Assembly (NCBI GenBank): GCA_021795795.1
Contig: JAJYPA010000453.1
Span: forward strand, 1-6,832
Direction: 5' to 3'
Length of the DNA: 6,832 nt
Source: Pseudomonadota bacterium
GTDB taxonomy: Bacteria; Pseudomonadota; Gammaproteobacteria; Halothiobacillales; Halothiobacillaceae
Shown: positions 1 through 5,121 of the stretch, one piece after another
Numbering within the stretch: position 1 is the first letter of the stretch
How the letters are laid out: each line of letters opens with the position of its first letter
Notes under the pieces: model-generated
Told to the model about the DNA's origin: nothing
Databases searched by the model: none
Seen by the model: only the letters and a program-made list of their open reading frames with translations
Translations under genes and position numbers: made by a program

Positions 1-616
1 CTGGGGAACGCCGTCAGGGGGCCGACCAGACGGCATAGAGGTGCTGAAAGGCATGGAAGCCGGGAGAGCTGTGCTCTGGGAAGGAGAGGATCCACTGGCG
101 GGCATGATGGACGACTCGGGCCGCCTGGGTGATGATTTCCTGGATCACCGTCTTGACGCGACGGCGCTTGGCCGGATGGCGCGTTGGAGCATCGGGTCCC
201 AGCAGGGTGGCCTGACCGATCATTCGCAAGAGGTTATAGGCCATACCCCCCAAGGTCAGGATCAAATCGTTGGTGGCAAACTTCCCCGACGGCAGGCGTT
301 CCAGATCCAGATCGGTCTTGATTTCGGCATGGAACTGTTCGTGGGTGGCGTGATCGGCATAGAGGGCAATGACCGCCTGCGAAGAGATCTCCGCCGGCAA
401 GGTGGTATCCCAGCCTTCCAAAGTGGTTTCGGGCAACAGCAGGATTGGCCATTGGCCAGACTGCTACGCTCGGTCAGCCGCAGGACGCGGCGCACCGCCA
501 CATCGCCCGGCTGGACAACTTCTTCCCGGATGGTGATGCGCTTCCCCGATCGAGGGCAGTCCCGGACGGCGGCCGGGTCAGCCAGACGCTGCGCGATCCT
601 GGCAGAAAGGGCGGTT
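1..616 (-). mobile_element. Truncated IS1380-family insertion sequence remnant
   Basis: This segment carries the 3' half of an IS1380-family element read on the minus strand. It has the transposase C-terminus plus 13 bp beyond its stop codon, and the element's outer end probably lies beyond the window edge. On the other side it stops where the IS30 terminus begins, near 615-617. Sequence across the IS30/intron block, beyond 3588, does not continue the transposase. This is therefore not a simple IS30 insertion into an intact IS1380 copy; a deletion or rearrangement next to the IS30 end is the likelier history. Confidence 0.75.
14..616 (-). pseudogene. IS1380-family transposase, 5'-truncated and frameshifted
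   Basis: The protein is recognised from its C-terminal RNase H-like core. The LLLPE-T-LEGWDTTL stretch (about 455-395) is followed by ALYADHATHEQFHAEIKTDL and LERLPSGKFATNDLIL, then GGMAYNLLRMIGQ. The E of EQFH belongs to the block usually holding the last catalytic acid of IS1380/IS4-type DDE transposases. The upstream part (about 615-460, ending RRVLRLTERS) is in another frame from the downstream part (about 455-14). The change falls around 450-465, where the sequence reads as if one base were lost or two gained. A TAG at 464-466 closes the downstream frame toward the 5' side. The N-terminal half, with the earlier catalytic residues, is absent. The product would be inactive. Family assignment is firm from the motif pattern; the exact IS name is not known. 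Confidence 0.8.
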
Positions 617-637
617 TCAATTTTGAAGTGTAACACC
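617..637. repeat. IS30 left terminal inverted repeat
   Basis: The 21 bp read TCAATTTTGAAGTGTA followed by ACACC. They match the rejoined right end at 17 of 21 positions, with mismatches at positions 5-7 and 15. The first three bases are also the complement of the transposase TGA stop. One or two more T residues outside (615-616) might belong to the element. Confidence 0.75.
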
Positions 638-1628
638 ACTCTCTAACTCTCTGATTTTCTCTGCCTTGACTTCAGCTGGAGTTCGGAAACCCAGAGATTT
701 TCTGGGTCGATTATTCAGCTCCTCTGCGACCTTGGTCAAGTACTGTTGAGAGTATGGCGACAAGTCCGTACCCTTCGGGAAGTACTGGCGCAGCAGACCG
801 TTGGTATTCTCATTGGTAGGCCGCTGCCAGGGGCTATGCGGGTCGGCAAAATATACCCGCAGATGGACACGCTTCTCCAGTTCTTCGTGCCGGGCCATCT
901 CCTTGCGCTGGTCGTAGGTCAGTGTCTTTCGCAACGCCTTGGGCAGCGTGCGCAGGCGTCTGGTGAAGCCCTCCAGTACGGCTTCTGCAGAAGAGTCATC
1001 TACGCGCCAGAATGACAAAGCGGGTGCTGCGGTCCACCAGGGTGCCGATGGCGCTCCCATTGAAAGCGCCCTTGATGAGGTCTCCCTCCCAGTGGCCGGG
1101 GATCTCCCGAGCCTGCGCCTCTTGCGGTCGCTCACGGATGGACCGCATGTTCCGAAGGCCGCCACGCCGGTCCTTTCCCCGGCTGCGAGGACGGCGCTTC
1201 GGATGGCCCTGGCGCAAGGACCCCACCAGCAGCTTCTTGAGCTCCCCTGTCGGGTGCGCGTAGATGTACTGGTAAATGGTCTCGTGAGAAACCCGCTGGC
1301 TGGAGTCTTCCGGGTGCCCCATACGCAACCTCCCGGCAATCTGCTCTGGTGACCAAGCGTGATCGATAATCTGCCGTTTCACAAGCGCTGCCAAGGAACT
1401 GCCAACCAGCAGCTTGCGCGAACCACGGCGACGGTGTGACCGCGCCCAGGCGCCGCCTTCCACCGCGTCATAATCGTGCCTGGATCCACCCCTGCGGCAT
1501 TCCCGACTGAGCGTAGAGACGCTCCGGCCTGTGGCCTTTGCTATTGCCCTCAGACTCATGCCCTGGTTCAGGCTCCTCTGCAACTGGTTCCTCTCAGACG
1601 TGCTCAACTGACTGTACTTCTTTCCCAT
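617..1628 (-). pseudogene. IS30-family DDE transposase, split by a frameshift
   Basis: The 5' part starts at ATG 1626-1628 (MGKKYSQLSTSER), 5 bp behind the strong GGAGGT. It has an N-terminal helix-turn-helix (about residues 8-45, SLRAIAKATGRSVSTLSRE), the SPEQIAGRL and VSHETIYQYIYA blocks, and the first catalytic Asp in GHWEGDLIKG (D183). It stops after FVILARR. The remainder is in another frame from about 1008 to 617: WRVDDSSAEAVLEGF, then LTYDQRKEM (second Asp), then NENTNGLLRQYFPKG (catalytic Glu), then ELNNRPRKSLGFRTP. The join is at about 1003-1012 in a GCGCG run, as if two bases were lost or one gained. Rejoined, the protein would be about 337 aa, normal for the family. IS30 transposases are normally one ORF, so I read this as decay or a sequencing indel, not programmed frameshifting. 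Confidence 0.85.
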
Positions 1629-1656
1629 CTACCACCTCCGGTCCACTTTGACCTTC

Positions 1657-1661
1657 GGTGT
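1657..1661. repeat. Inner piece of the IS30 right inverted repeat (3' exon of the intron)
   Basis: On the minus strand this reads ACACC. It is the inner end of the IS30 right terminus and the first bases of the intron's 3' exon. The IS30 transposase ribosome binding site (GGAGGT) and ATG follow about 20 bp further on. Confidence 0.65.
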
Positions 1662-1734
1662 ATCGCGGTAGGGATACCCATTACTGAGCACCCCCCGCAC
1701 AGATCCCGGCGGGCGCGATTCGCGCACCGGGCTC
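1662..1734 (-). ncRNA. Group II intron domains V and VI
   Basis: Domain V is read as GAGCCCGG at 1734-1727, an inner stem GCGCG-AAU-CGCGC, and CCGGGAUC ending at 1702. The outer strands pair except for one G opposite A at the third position, where most domain V helices have a G-U pair next to the AGC triad. The following 40 nt, rich in G and then ending AUCCCUACCGCGAU, is the domain VI and 3' splice site region. I did not resolve its branch-point A with certainty. Domain V overlaps the end of the maturase gene. Confidence 0.7.
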
Positions 1735-3210
1735 CCACCTTGGGTGTTTGGCGGCAAACCGAGCACCTGGCCAGGGATGTTGGATGAGAGGCTTTGGCAA
1801 CCAATCGTTGGCTATCTGCGTGATCCGCTCCCAGCGGGTCCGGTCCCGCTGGCTCCGTCGCCGTAGATTACGACGCCAGAGATTGACTACATGATAGCGA
1901 AATGCACCGATGCTCCCTGAGTTGGTTGGGACGGCGTGGTAGGCGAAAAATCCGTGTACCACCTGCCGTAGCCATTGCCCCTGCTGTGGAATCGTCTGGT
2001 GCATCCTCCTCCGCAGCTCCGCCTTGACCTCCTGCAACTTGGCACGCATACGATCCCGTCGTGTCTTCCGTTTGAGCTGAAAATTGCCCTCTCGGCTACG
2101 TCCGCAGATATGCGTGAACCCCAGGAAATCGAAGGTTTCCGGGTTTCCCCGCCCACGTTTCTTTCGGTCGACCGCCGCAAAGCGGCCAAACTCGATCAGG
2201 CGCGTCTTGTCCGGGTGGAGCGTCAGCAAGAACTTCTCCAGTCGCTCCCGCAGTGCCACCAAGAATCGCTGGGCATCGTCGGCCCTTTCAAAGCCGACCA
2301 CGACATCATCGGCGTAGCGCACGACGATGAGGTTTCCGCGGGCGTGATGTTTGCGCCAGTGGTTGACCCAGAGGTCGAAGACGTAATGGAGAAAGACGTT
2401 AGCCATCAGGGGCGAAACCACCGCCCCCTGCGGAGTACCTTCCTCTGTGGGGTGAAGCACCCCGTCTTCCATGACCCCGGCTTTTAGCCATTTACGAATC
2501 AGGTTGATGACACGCGGGTCGCCAATGCGGTGCTCCAGGAATCGGATCAGCCATTCATGGCTGACCGAGTCAAAGAACTTCCGAATGTCGGCGTCCAATA
2601 TCCAGTTCACCTTGGTGCGCGTGATGCCGACCGCCAGTGCATCCAGCGCGTCGTGCTGACCGCGCCCAGGCCGGAATCCATACGAAAACCCCAGAAAGTC
2701 GTGCTCGTAGATCGCATTCAGTACCGCCACCATGGCACGCTGGACGATTTTGTCTTCCAGCGCAGCGATGCCTAGCGGGCGCTGCTGTCCATCCAGCTTG
2801 GGAATATACTGCCGTCTGGATGGTTGCGCCCGATAGGCGTTACTGTGGATGCGCTTGTGCAGGTCTGCAAGGTTGGCCTCCAGTTGTTCTTCGTACTCTG
2901 CCCATGAGACGCCATCCACCCCAACCGCCGCCTTCCGTTTCAACCAGAAGAACGACAGCAGGAGCAACCCTTCGCTCACATGATGCAGCAGCGCGGTGAA
3001 CCGTCCTTCTCCCCGCTTTGCGGCTTGCCGCACGCGGTCAAGCTGCTGGGACACACTTATCCGGCACTGAGTCCGGCGCGTGCGCAGCCTTTCCGCGTTC
3101 CCCTTGGCCTCCCCCCTTTGCTCCACCGGCTCCGCCGCCGCTCGCGCGGTTTTGTTCGTCGGCTTCGACGCTACTATGGGGGAGTCTGACTTCTCTGGCC
3201 CGTGCATCAT
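1681..3210 (-). CDS. ltrA: Group II intron-encoded reverse transcriptase/maturase (LtrA-like)
   Basis: This 509-aa protein splices and mobilises the surrounding intron RNA. The order of parts is: a basic N-terminus (1-60); RT blocks from about 70, with VGVDGVS (96-102) and the YIPKLDG..RPLGI block (135-148); motif A ILDADIRKFFDSV (204-216); GTPQGAVVSPLMANVFL (258-274); the active site YADD (299-302); FDFLGFT (360-366); and a basic thumb/domain X (about 375-475) ending in IQHPWPGARFAAKHPRWEP. No HNH endonuclease domain follows. The start is the first of two tandem ATGs at 3210, with GAGGAG about 9 nt upstream. All catalytic residues seen are intact, so the protein may be active. The last 18 or so residues (EPGARIAPAGICAGGAQ) are encoded by domain V and the bases just after it. 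ltrA is used here as a family label. Confidence 0.93.
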   Translation of the reverse strand: MMHGPEKSDSPIVASKPTNKTARAAAEPVEQRGEAKGNAERLRTRRTQCRISVSQQLDRVRQAAKRGEGRFTALLHHVSEGLLLLSFFWLKRKAAVGVDGVSWAEYEEQLEANLADLHKRIHSNAYRAQPSRRQYIPKLDGQQRPLGIAALEDKIVQRAMVAVLNAIYEHDFLGFSYGFRPGRGQHDALDALAVGITRTKVNWILDADIRKFFDSVSHEWLIRFLEHRIGDPRVINLIRKWLKAGVMEDGVLHPTEEGTPQGAVVSPLMANVFLHYVFDLWVNHWRKHHARGNLIVVRYADDVVVGFERADDAQRFLVALRERLEKFLLTLHPDKTRLIEFGRFAAVDRKKRGRGNPETFDFLGFTHICGRSREGNFQLKRKTRRDRMRAKLQEVKAELRRRMHQTIPQQGQWLRQVVHGFFAYHAVPTNSGSIGAFRYHVVNLWRRNLRRRSQRDRTRWERITQIANDWLPKPLIQHPWPGARFAAKHPRWEPGARIAPAGICAGGAQ

Positions 3211-3572
3211 CGGCTTCGGCTCCTCACCTTCCCGATGCGGGCCACCGCCCGATGCTTCCAGCGGCGGTCAGGCCAGAGATCTCCCGGTTCCCAGACAAGA
3301 AGCGTACGAACATGCCAGGGTCTCAGACCTCGCAGGGTCAGGGTAGAGCTCGCAATATCGCTCTGCCCCGTATTGCCTTCCGTCAATGCAAAGACGTCGG
3401 CACCCTGAACACGAATGCTTTCGCGGCTCAATGGTTGGCCTATCCGCACCCCTGTCAACGCTTCGCTTCGTACCTCACGGTACGCCGCGCATGACTCGGG
3501 GACAGCATGGTTTGCTACACCTTTACTGTGAGGGACTTGCACCCTTTACTCCTTGCCGGTCTCCCGGCGCAC
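3211..3572 (-). ncRNA. Group II intron 5' RNA (domains I-III region)
   Basis: This stretch of about 360 bases has no convincing gene of its own. It starts GUGCGCCGGGAGACCGGC, a short hairpin, continues with GGGUGCAAGUCCCUCAC, and is dense in short self-complementary segments, as expected for the ribozyme's domain I to III. The region is short for a group II intron 5' half, which fits the compact bacterial lineages. The open frames across it on both strands are taken as chance. Confidence 0.65.
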
Positions 3573-3588
3573 TCCACTTCATTCTTGA
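3573..3588. repeat. Outer piece of the IS30 right inverted repeat (5' exon of the intron)
   Basis: On the minus strand this reads TCAAGAATGAAGTGGA. It is the outer 16 bp of the IS30 terminus, now 1.9 kb from its inner remainder. It also supplies the presumed intron-binding sequence GTGGA at its inner edge and, on the plus strand, most of a TTGAGC -35-like hexamer. Confidence 0.7.
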
Positions 3589-3613
3589 GCCGGCCGGCTG
3601 TAAAGAGTATACA
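3585..3613 (+). promoter_or_regulatory. Candidate hybrid promoter with an IS30-derived -35
   Basis: TTGAGC (3585-3590; TTGA lies inside the IS30 end) is followed after 17 bp by TATACA (3608-3613). Both are four to five matches to the sigma-70 consensus, with ideal spacing. Transcription would start near 3620, giving a roughly 30-nt leader with the strong ribosome binding site. A perfect TATAAT occurs at 3622-3627 with a poor -35 (TGTAAA, 3599-3604); that promoter would start transcription inside the ribosome binding site, so it is the less likely one. Confidence 0.45.
3588..3599. repeat. Perfect 12-bp palindrome at the IS30 border
   Basis: AGCCGGCCGGCT is its own reverse complement. It sits across the junction between the IS30 outer end and the neighbouring DNA, within the spacer of the candidate hybrid promoter. 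IS30 elements are known to favour symmetric, GC-rich targets, so it could be a remnant of the target site. It could also bind a regulator or be chance. Confidence 0.5.
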
Positions 3614-3632
3614 GAATGACGTATAATTTTAG

Positions 3633-3640
3633 TAAGGAGG
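3633..3640 (+). promoter_or_regulatory. Strong Shine-Dalgarno site that decides the J-protein start
   Basis: TAAGGAGG is a near-perfect match to the anti-Shine-Dalgarno and lies 8 bp before ATG 3649. This places the start there and not at the in-frame ATG at 3616. Confidence 0.75.
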
Positions 3641-3648
3641 ATTTGACG

Positions 3649-3975
3649 ATGATACAGACGAAAACGGAAGCCGAACAGCTATTAGGGTTAAGCTCAGCCT
3701 ATACACCGAAGCAGTTGATGCAAGCAAGGCGTAAAATGCTGATGGAGTATCACCCCGACCATAACAGCAGTCCTGATGCCAATCAGCTCACACGAGACAT
3801 AAACTCAGCTTACAAGATGTTAAAAAGTTATGCCTTTAATATATCCTCTCAAGAAAATGGTAAAAGCCACAAAATCCCAAAGATAATTTACATACCACTT
3901 TATATCCTAATGCTAATATGGACGATTAAGGATGTTATCATTATGCCATTATTTAAACGAAAAGCCATCCGCTGA
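3649..3975 (+). CDS. Small membrane-anchored J-domain (DnaJ-like) protein
   Basis: This 108-aa protein has an N-terminal J domain (about residues 5-62). Helix I begins at KTEAEQLLGL, helix II is QLMQARRKMLMEY, the HPD signature is at 35-37, and helix III is DINSAYKMLKSY. J domains stimulate the ATPase of a DnaK/Hsp70 partner. After a short polar linker there is one hydrophobic segment (about 78-100, IIYIPLYILMLIW and on) and a basic tail (FKRKAIR), which suggests an inner-membrane anchor. Residues typical of full-length DnaJ (G/F region, zinc repeats) are absent, so it is a class III J-protein with an unknown client. I chose ATG 3649 because TAAGGAGG ends 8 bp upstream. An in-frame ATG at 3616 would add 11 residues but has no such site. 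It stands alone beside the IS30 end and is AT-rich, unlike the block to its left. Confidence 0.82.
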   Translation: MIQTKTEAEQLLGLSSAYTPKQLMQARRKMLMEYHPDHNSSPDANQLTRDINSAYKMLKSYAFNISSQENGKSHKIPKIIYIPLYILMLIWTIKDVIIMPLFKRKAIR

Positions 3976-4271
3976 CCACACCAGCCAGCATACAGTCAGA
4001 CCAGCCCACCATAACAAGGGCGTAGCCCGTTCTACGCTGGGGCGTTAGCCCCAAATAGACTCAAGAAGTAATCCATCCCTTAAAAAGAATCCAGACAGTC
4101 AGCTAATGAGCAAGATTATAGGTCAGACGTAAACTTGTCAGCAATCTTTCACCTTTCTATAAATAAATAAATAAAAATAATTTTACATAAATTTTAGAGA
4201 AATAATCCATTTTCCCTATTATATAAGCGATCTCATAAGAAAATCACAGAGTAAAAAGTTGATATTAGGAC
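3976..4271. other. AT-rich intergenic region
   Basis: No gene is supported between the J-protein stop and the promoter of the 25-codon ORF. The region holds the hairpin pair at 4012-4052, a run of four TAAA units (4160-4175) in a strongly AT-rich stretch (about 4150-4240), and otherwise unstructured sequence. I see no iterons, tRNA or CRISPR repeats. Confidence 0.6.
4012..4052. repeat. Nested palindromes, attC-like or double hairpin
   Basis: One fold pairs TAAC (4012-4015) with GTTA (4044-4047) outside and GCGTAG (4020-4025) with CTACGC (4032-4037) inside. That is the layout of an integron attC site: R'' core, inner stem, R' core, with TAACAA and GCGTTAG edges. The competing fold is GGGGC-GTTA-GCCCC (4039-4052) beside the GCGTAG hairpin. 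It starts about 36 bp after the J-protein stop, where an attC would end a cassette. Against attC, it is shorter than known sites and both core 7-mers deviate from consensus. It lacks a following T-run, so it is not a standard terminator. Confidence 0.4.
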
Positions 4272-4300
4272 TTGACAAAAGAAAAAAGATGGTTTAGGGT
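4272..4300 (+). promoter_or_regulatory. Candidate sigma-70 promoter of the 25-codon ORF
   Basis: A perfect TTGACA (4272-4277) is followed after 17 bp by TAGGGT (4295-4300), a three-of-six -10. The predicted start near 4307 gives a leader of about 50 nt containing the 4318-4336 hairpin and the ribosome binding site. Confidence 0.5.
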
Positions 4301-4317
4301 TAATCAAATACAAGAAA

Positions 4318-4336
4318 AGGCACCTACCAAGTGCCT
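4318..4336. repeat. Leader hairpin AGGCAC / GTGCCT
   Basis: A 6-bp stem with a 7-base loop sits between the candidate promoter and the small ORF. On the plus strand it is a leader hairpin just upstream of the AAGGAAG site. On the minus strand it is followed by TTTTCTT, so it could be a weak terminator for transcripts coming from the 4545-5072 gene. Confidence 0.4.
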
Positions 4337-4358
4337 CAGCTAAAAGGAAGTAAACAAT

Positions 4359-4436
4359 ATGAAAATAAAAACCCCACATCTCCTTTTCTCGGACAGGGAA
4401 AAGATGCTTCACAAACAAAAGCGTAACGACGACTAA
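4359..4436 (+). CDS. 25-aa basic small protein or leader peptide, unknown function
   Basis: The ORF runs from ATG 4359 to TAA 4434-4436. It is preceded by AAAAGGAAG ending 8 bp upstream, a good ribosome binding site, and lies between a consensus-like -35 promoter and an intrinsic terminator. The peptide begins MKIKTPHLLF and ends KRNDD. It is polar and lysine-rich with no membrane segment, so it does not resemble a type I toxin. I recognise no family. The case for a real gene rests on the complete promoter, RBS, ORF and terminator layout. An alternative is a small non-coding RNA, or an attenuator leader whose regulated gene has been lost, since no plus-strand gene follows. Confidence 0.4.
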   Translation: MKIKTPHLLFSDREKMLHKQKRNDD

Positions 4437-4450
4437 CTGACGCTATGGTA

Positions 4451-4467
4451 GCGGGGGAATACCCCGC
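4451..4467 (+). promoter_or_regulatory. Hairpin competing with the terminator
   Basis: GCGGGG (4451-4456) can pair with CCCCGC (4462-4467). The latter is also the left arm of the terminator stem, so only one of the two hairpins can form at a time. This is the geometry of an antiterminator/terminator pair, lying 14 bp after a 25-codon ORF. Confidence 0.35.
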
Positions 4468-4490
4468 AGCTTGCTGCGGGGATTTTTATT
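4462..4490 (+). terminator. Rho-independent terminator
   Basis: CCCCGCAG (4462-4469), loop CTTG, CTGCGGGG (4474-4481), then ATTTTTATT. An 8-bp GC-rich stem with a T-tract in the plus direction closes the small-ORF unit. It lies between convergent transcripts, although no T-tract serves the minus strand. Confidence 0.8.
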
Positions 4491-4544
4491 CCTTATCTGT
4501 TAGTGAGCCCTTGTATTCATCCAAGTTTCAGCAATTATGACTCT

Positions 4545-5072
4545 CTATTTTGTCGTAAGAAAATAGTCAAACTCCCTCATGTGCGGCAAGGCATATTCTG
4601 CAAACAGACCACGAAAGCACGCCACATCTTTTTGGTGGTCGTCAATTTTTTTAATATGATATGCTTTTGCTATAGGAGCATGAGCGGATTGTTTATAGAT
4701 TACATTGACCAACCCTTCAGTGCCATTTTGGTTAAGCGTAAAAGTGACTTTATTGCTGGTTGTAATCCCTGCATGATTGCATTTGACGTGGAATGCTGCT
4801 TTCTGTCCATGAATCGTTTTTGATAATTTGCATAAAGAAATAGTCTGTCCTGGAGCATTTGACACGCTTCCCGCAGCGCTCAATCGAACGTCTGACTCCA
4901 AATCTCTGGCGGATACCGTGGAGCTCCGTCCAATAACAGGCTCAAAGCAGGTTGCATCGTTGCCATGTGTTGCCGGCGAAATGCTCCAGGCTCCAGATTT
5001 CATCGTAAACGCAGTTGCGGTGAGTGGAGCACAAATGCTAATAACACACAATATTGTAATTGTCTTTTTCAT
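4545..5072 (-). CDS. Secreted four-cysteine protein, DUF3617-like
   Basis: This 175-aa protein has a clear Sec signal peptide: MKK, hydrophobic ITILCVISICAPL, cleavage probably near ATA-F at 19-22. It is therefore predicted to be periplasmic. The mature part starts with MKSGAWSI, matching the PGLWE-type opening of DUF3617 proteins. It has four cysteines in that family's pattern: C42 (TCFEP), C81 (LCKL), C98 (VKCN) and C152 (ACF). These could form two disulfides. A beta-rich stretch (NKVTFTLNQNGTEG) lies between. The family has no established function. ATG 5072 is chosen because AAAAGGAG ends 6 bp upstream. It lies 49 bp after the 5122-5580 gene in the same direction, so the two may share a transcript. 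A TTTACA in the gap might give it an additional start. Family assignment is by motif spacing only and is moderate. Confidence 0.72.
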   Translation of the reverse strand: MKKTITILCVISICAPLTATAFTMKSGAWSISPATHGNDATCFEPVIGRSSTVSARDLESDVRLSAAGSVSNAPGQTISLCKLSKTIHGQKAAFHVKCNHAGITTSNKVTFTLNQNGTEGLVNVIYKQSAHAPIAKAYHIKKIDDHQKDVACFRGLFAEYALPHMREFDYFLTTK

Positions 5073-5121
5073 TCAGGACTCCTTTTGAGATGTTACTAAA
5101 TTTTCGCCCCTGTAAAGTGGT

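Larger units (their letters stand above)
1662..3572 (-). mobile_element. Group II intron with maturase ORF, inserted in the IS30 right end
   Basis: A 1911-bp intron is read on the minus strand. Its 5' end is GUGCG (3572-3568), the group II consensus. About 360 nt of RNA domains precede the ORF. The 3' part has a domain V-like hairpin (1702-1734), a short domain VI candidate, and ends CCUACCGCGAU, so the last two bases are AU as expected. Both boundaries are supported independently, because removing exactly these bases rebuilds the IS30 inverted repeat with no gap. The 5' exon ends GAAGUGGA. A UCUAC at 3347-3343 could pair with GUGGA (one G-U) as EBS1/IBS1, but this is only a candidate. The ORF lacks an endonuclease domain, so retrohoming would depend on another primer, as in endonuclease-less lineages. 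Confidence 0.85.
617..3588 (-). mobile_element. IS30-family insertion sequence interrupted by a group II intron
   Basis: The element runs from TCAA at 617 to its mirror TCAA ending at 3588. The group II intron at 1662-3572 lies inside its right inverted repeat. Without the intron the element would be about 1061 bp, normal for the IS30 family. Its transposase reads right to left, and its stop codon (617-619) overlaps the left terminus. Left end reading inward: TCAATTTTGAAGTGTA then ACACC. Right end after removing the intron: TCAAGAATGAAGTGGA then ACACC, which is 17 of 21 identical. No clear target duplication is visible, in line with different DNA on the two sides. Because the transposase is frameshifted and one terminus is split, this copy should not move by itself. 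Confidence 0.8.

Noticed and set aside
41..646. 201-codon open frame on the plus strand
   Set aside because: It lies antisense to the IS1380 transposase; its translation is arginine/glycine-rich with no family motif, as expected for a shadow in GC-rich DNA.
939..1352. 137-codon plus-strand open frame across the IS30 transposase
   Set aside because: Antisense to clear HTH and DDE transposase motifs; no coherent protein features.
1975..2487. 170-codon plus-strand open frame
   Set aside because: Antisense to the reverse transcriptase, including its YADD region; a shadow ORF.
3018..3494. 158-codon plus-strand frame over the intron 5' region
   Set aside because: It overlaps structured intron RNA and the maturase N-terminus; composition is typical of a chance ORF.
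605..3600. CGG on both sides of IS30 as a target duplication
   Set aside because: Three bases in GC-rich flanks are not significant, and the two flanks derive from different DNA, so a duplication is not expected.
4160..4175. TAAA tandem units as replication origin iterons
   Set aside because: Four 4-bp units are low-complexity sequence; no iteron-length repeats, DnaA boxes or replication gene are seen.
4233..4418. 61-codon hydrophobic ORF on the minus strand
   Set aside because: It has no ribosome binding site and no ATG start, and runs through the promoter and leader of the plus-strand small ORF. The hydrophobicity comes from reading A-rich DNA in reverse.
4451..4481. GCGGGG/CCCCGC repeats as a CRISPR or REP repeat
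   Set aside because: Only one locus with no spaced copies; the terminator and competing hairpin explain it.
4503..4823. 106-codon plus-strand ORF
   Set aside because: Antisense to the signal-peptide-bearing DUF3617-like gene, which has a good ribosome binding site and cysteine pattern.
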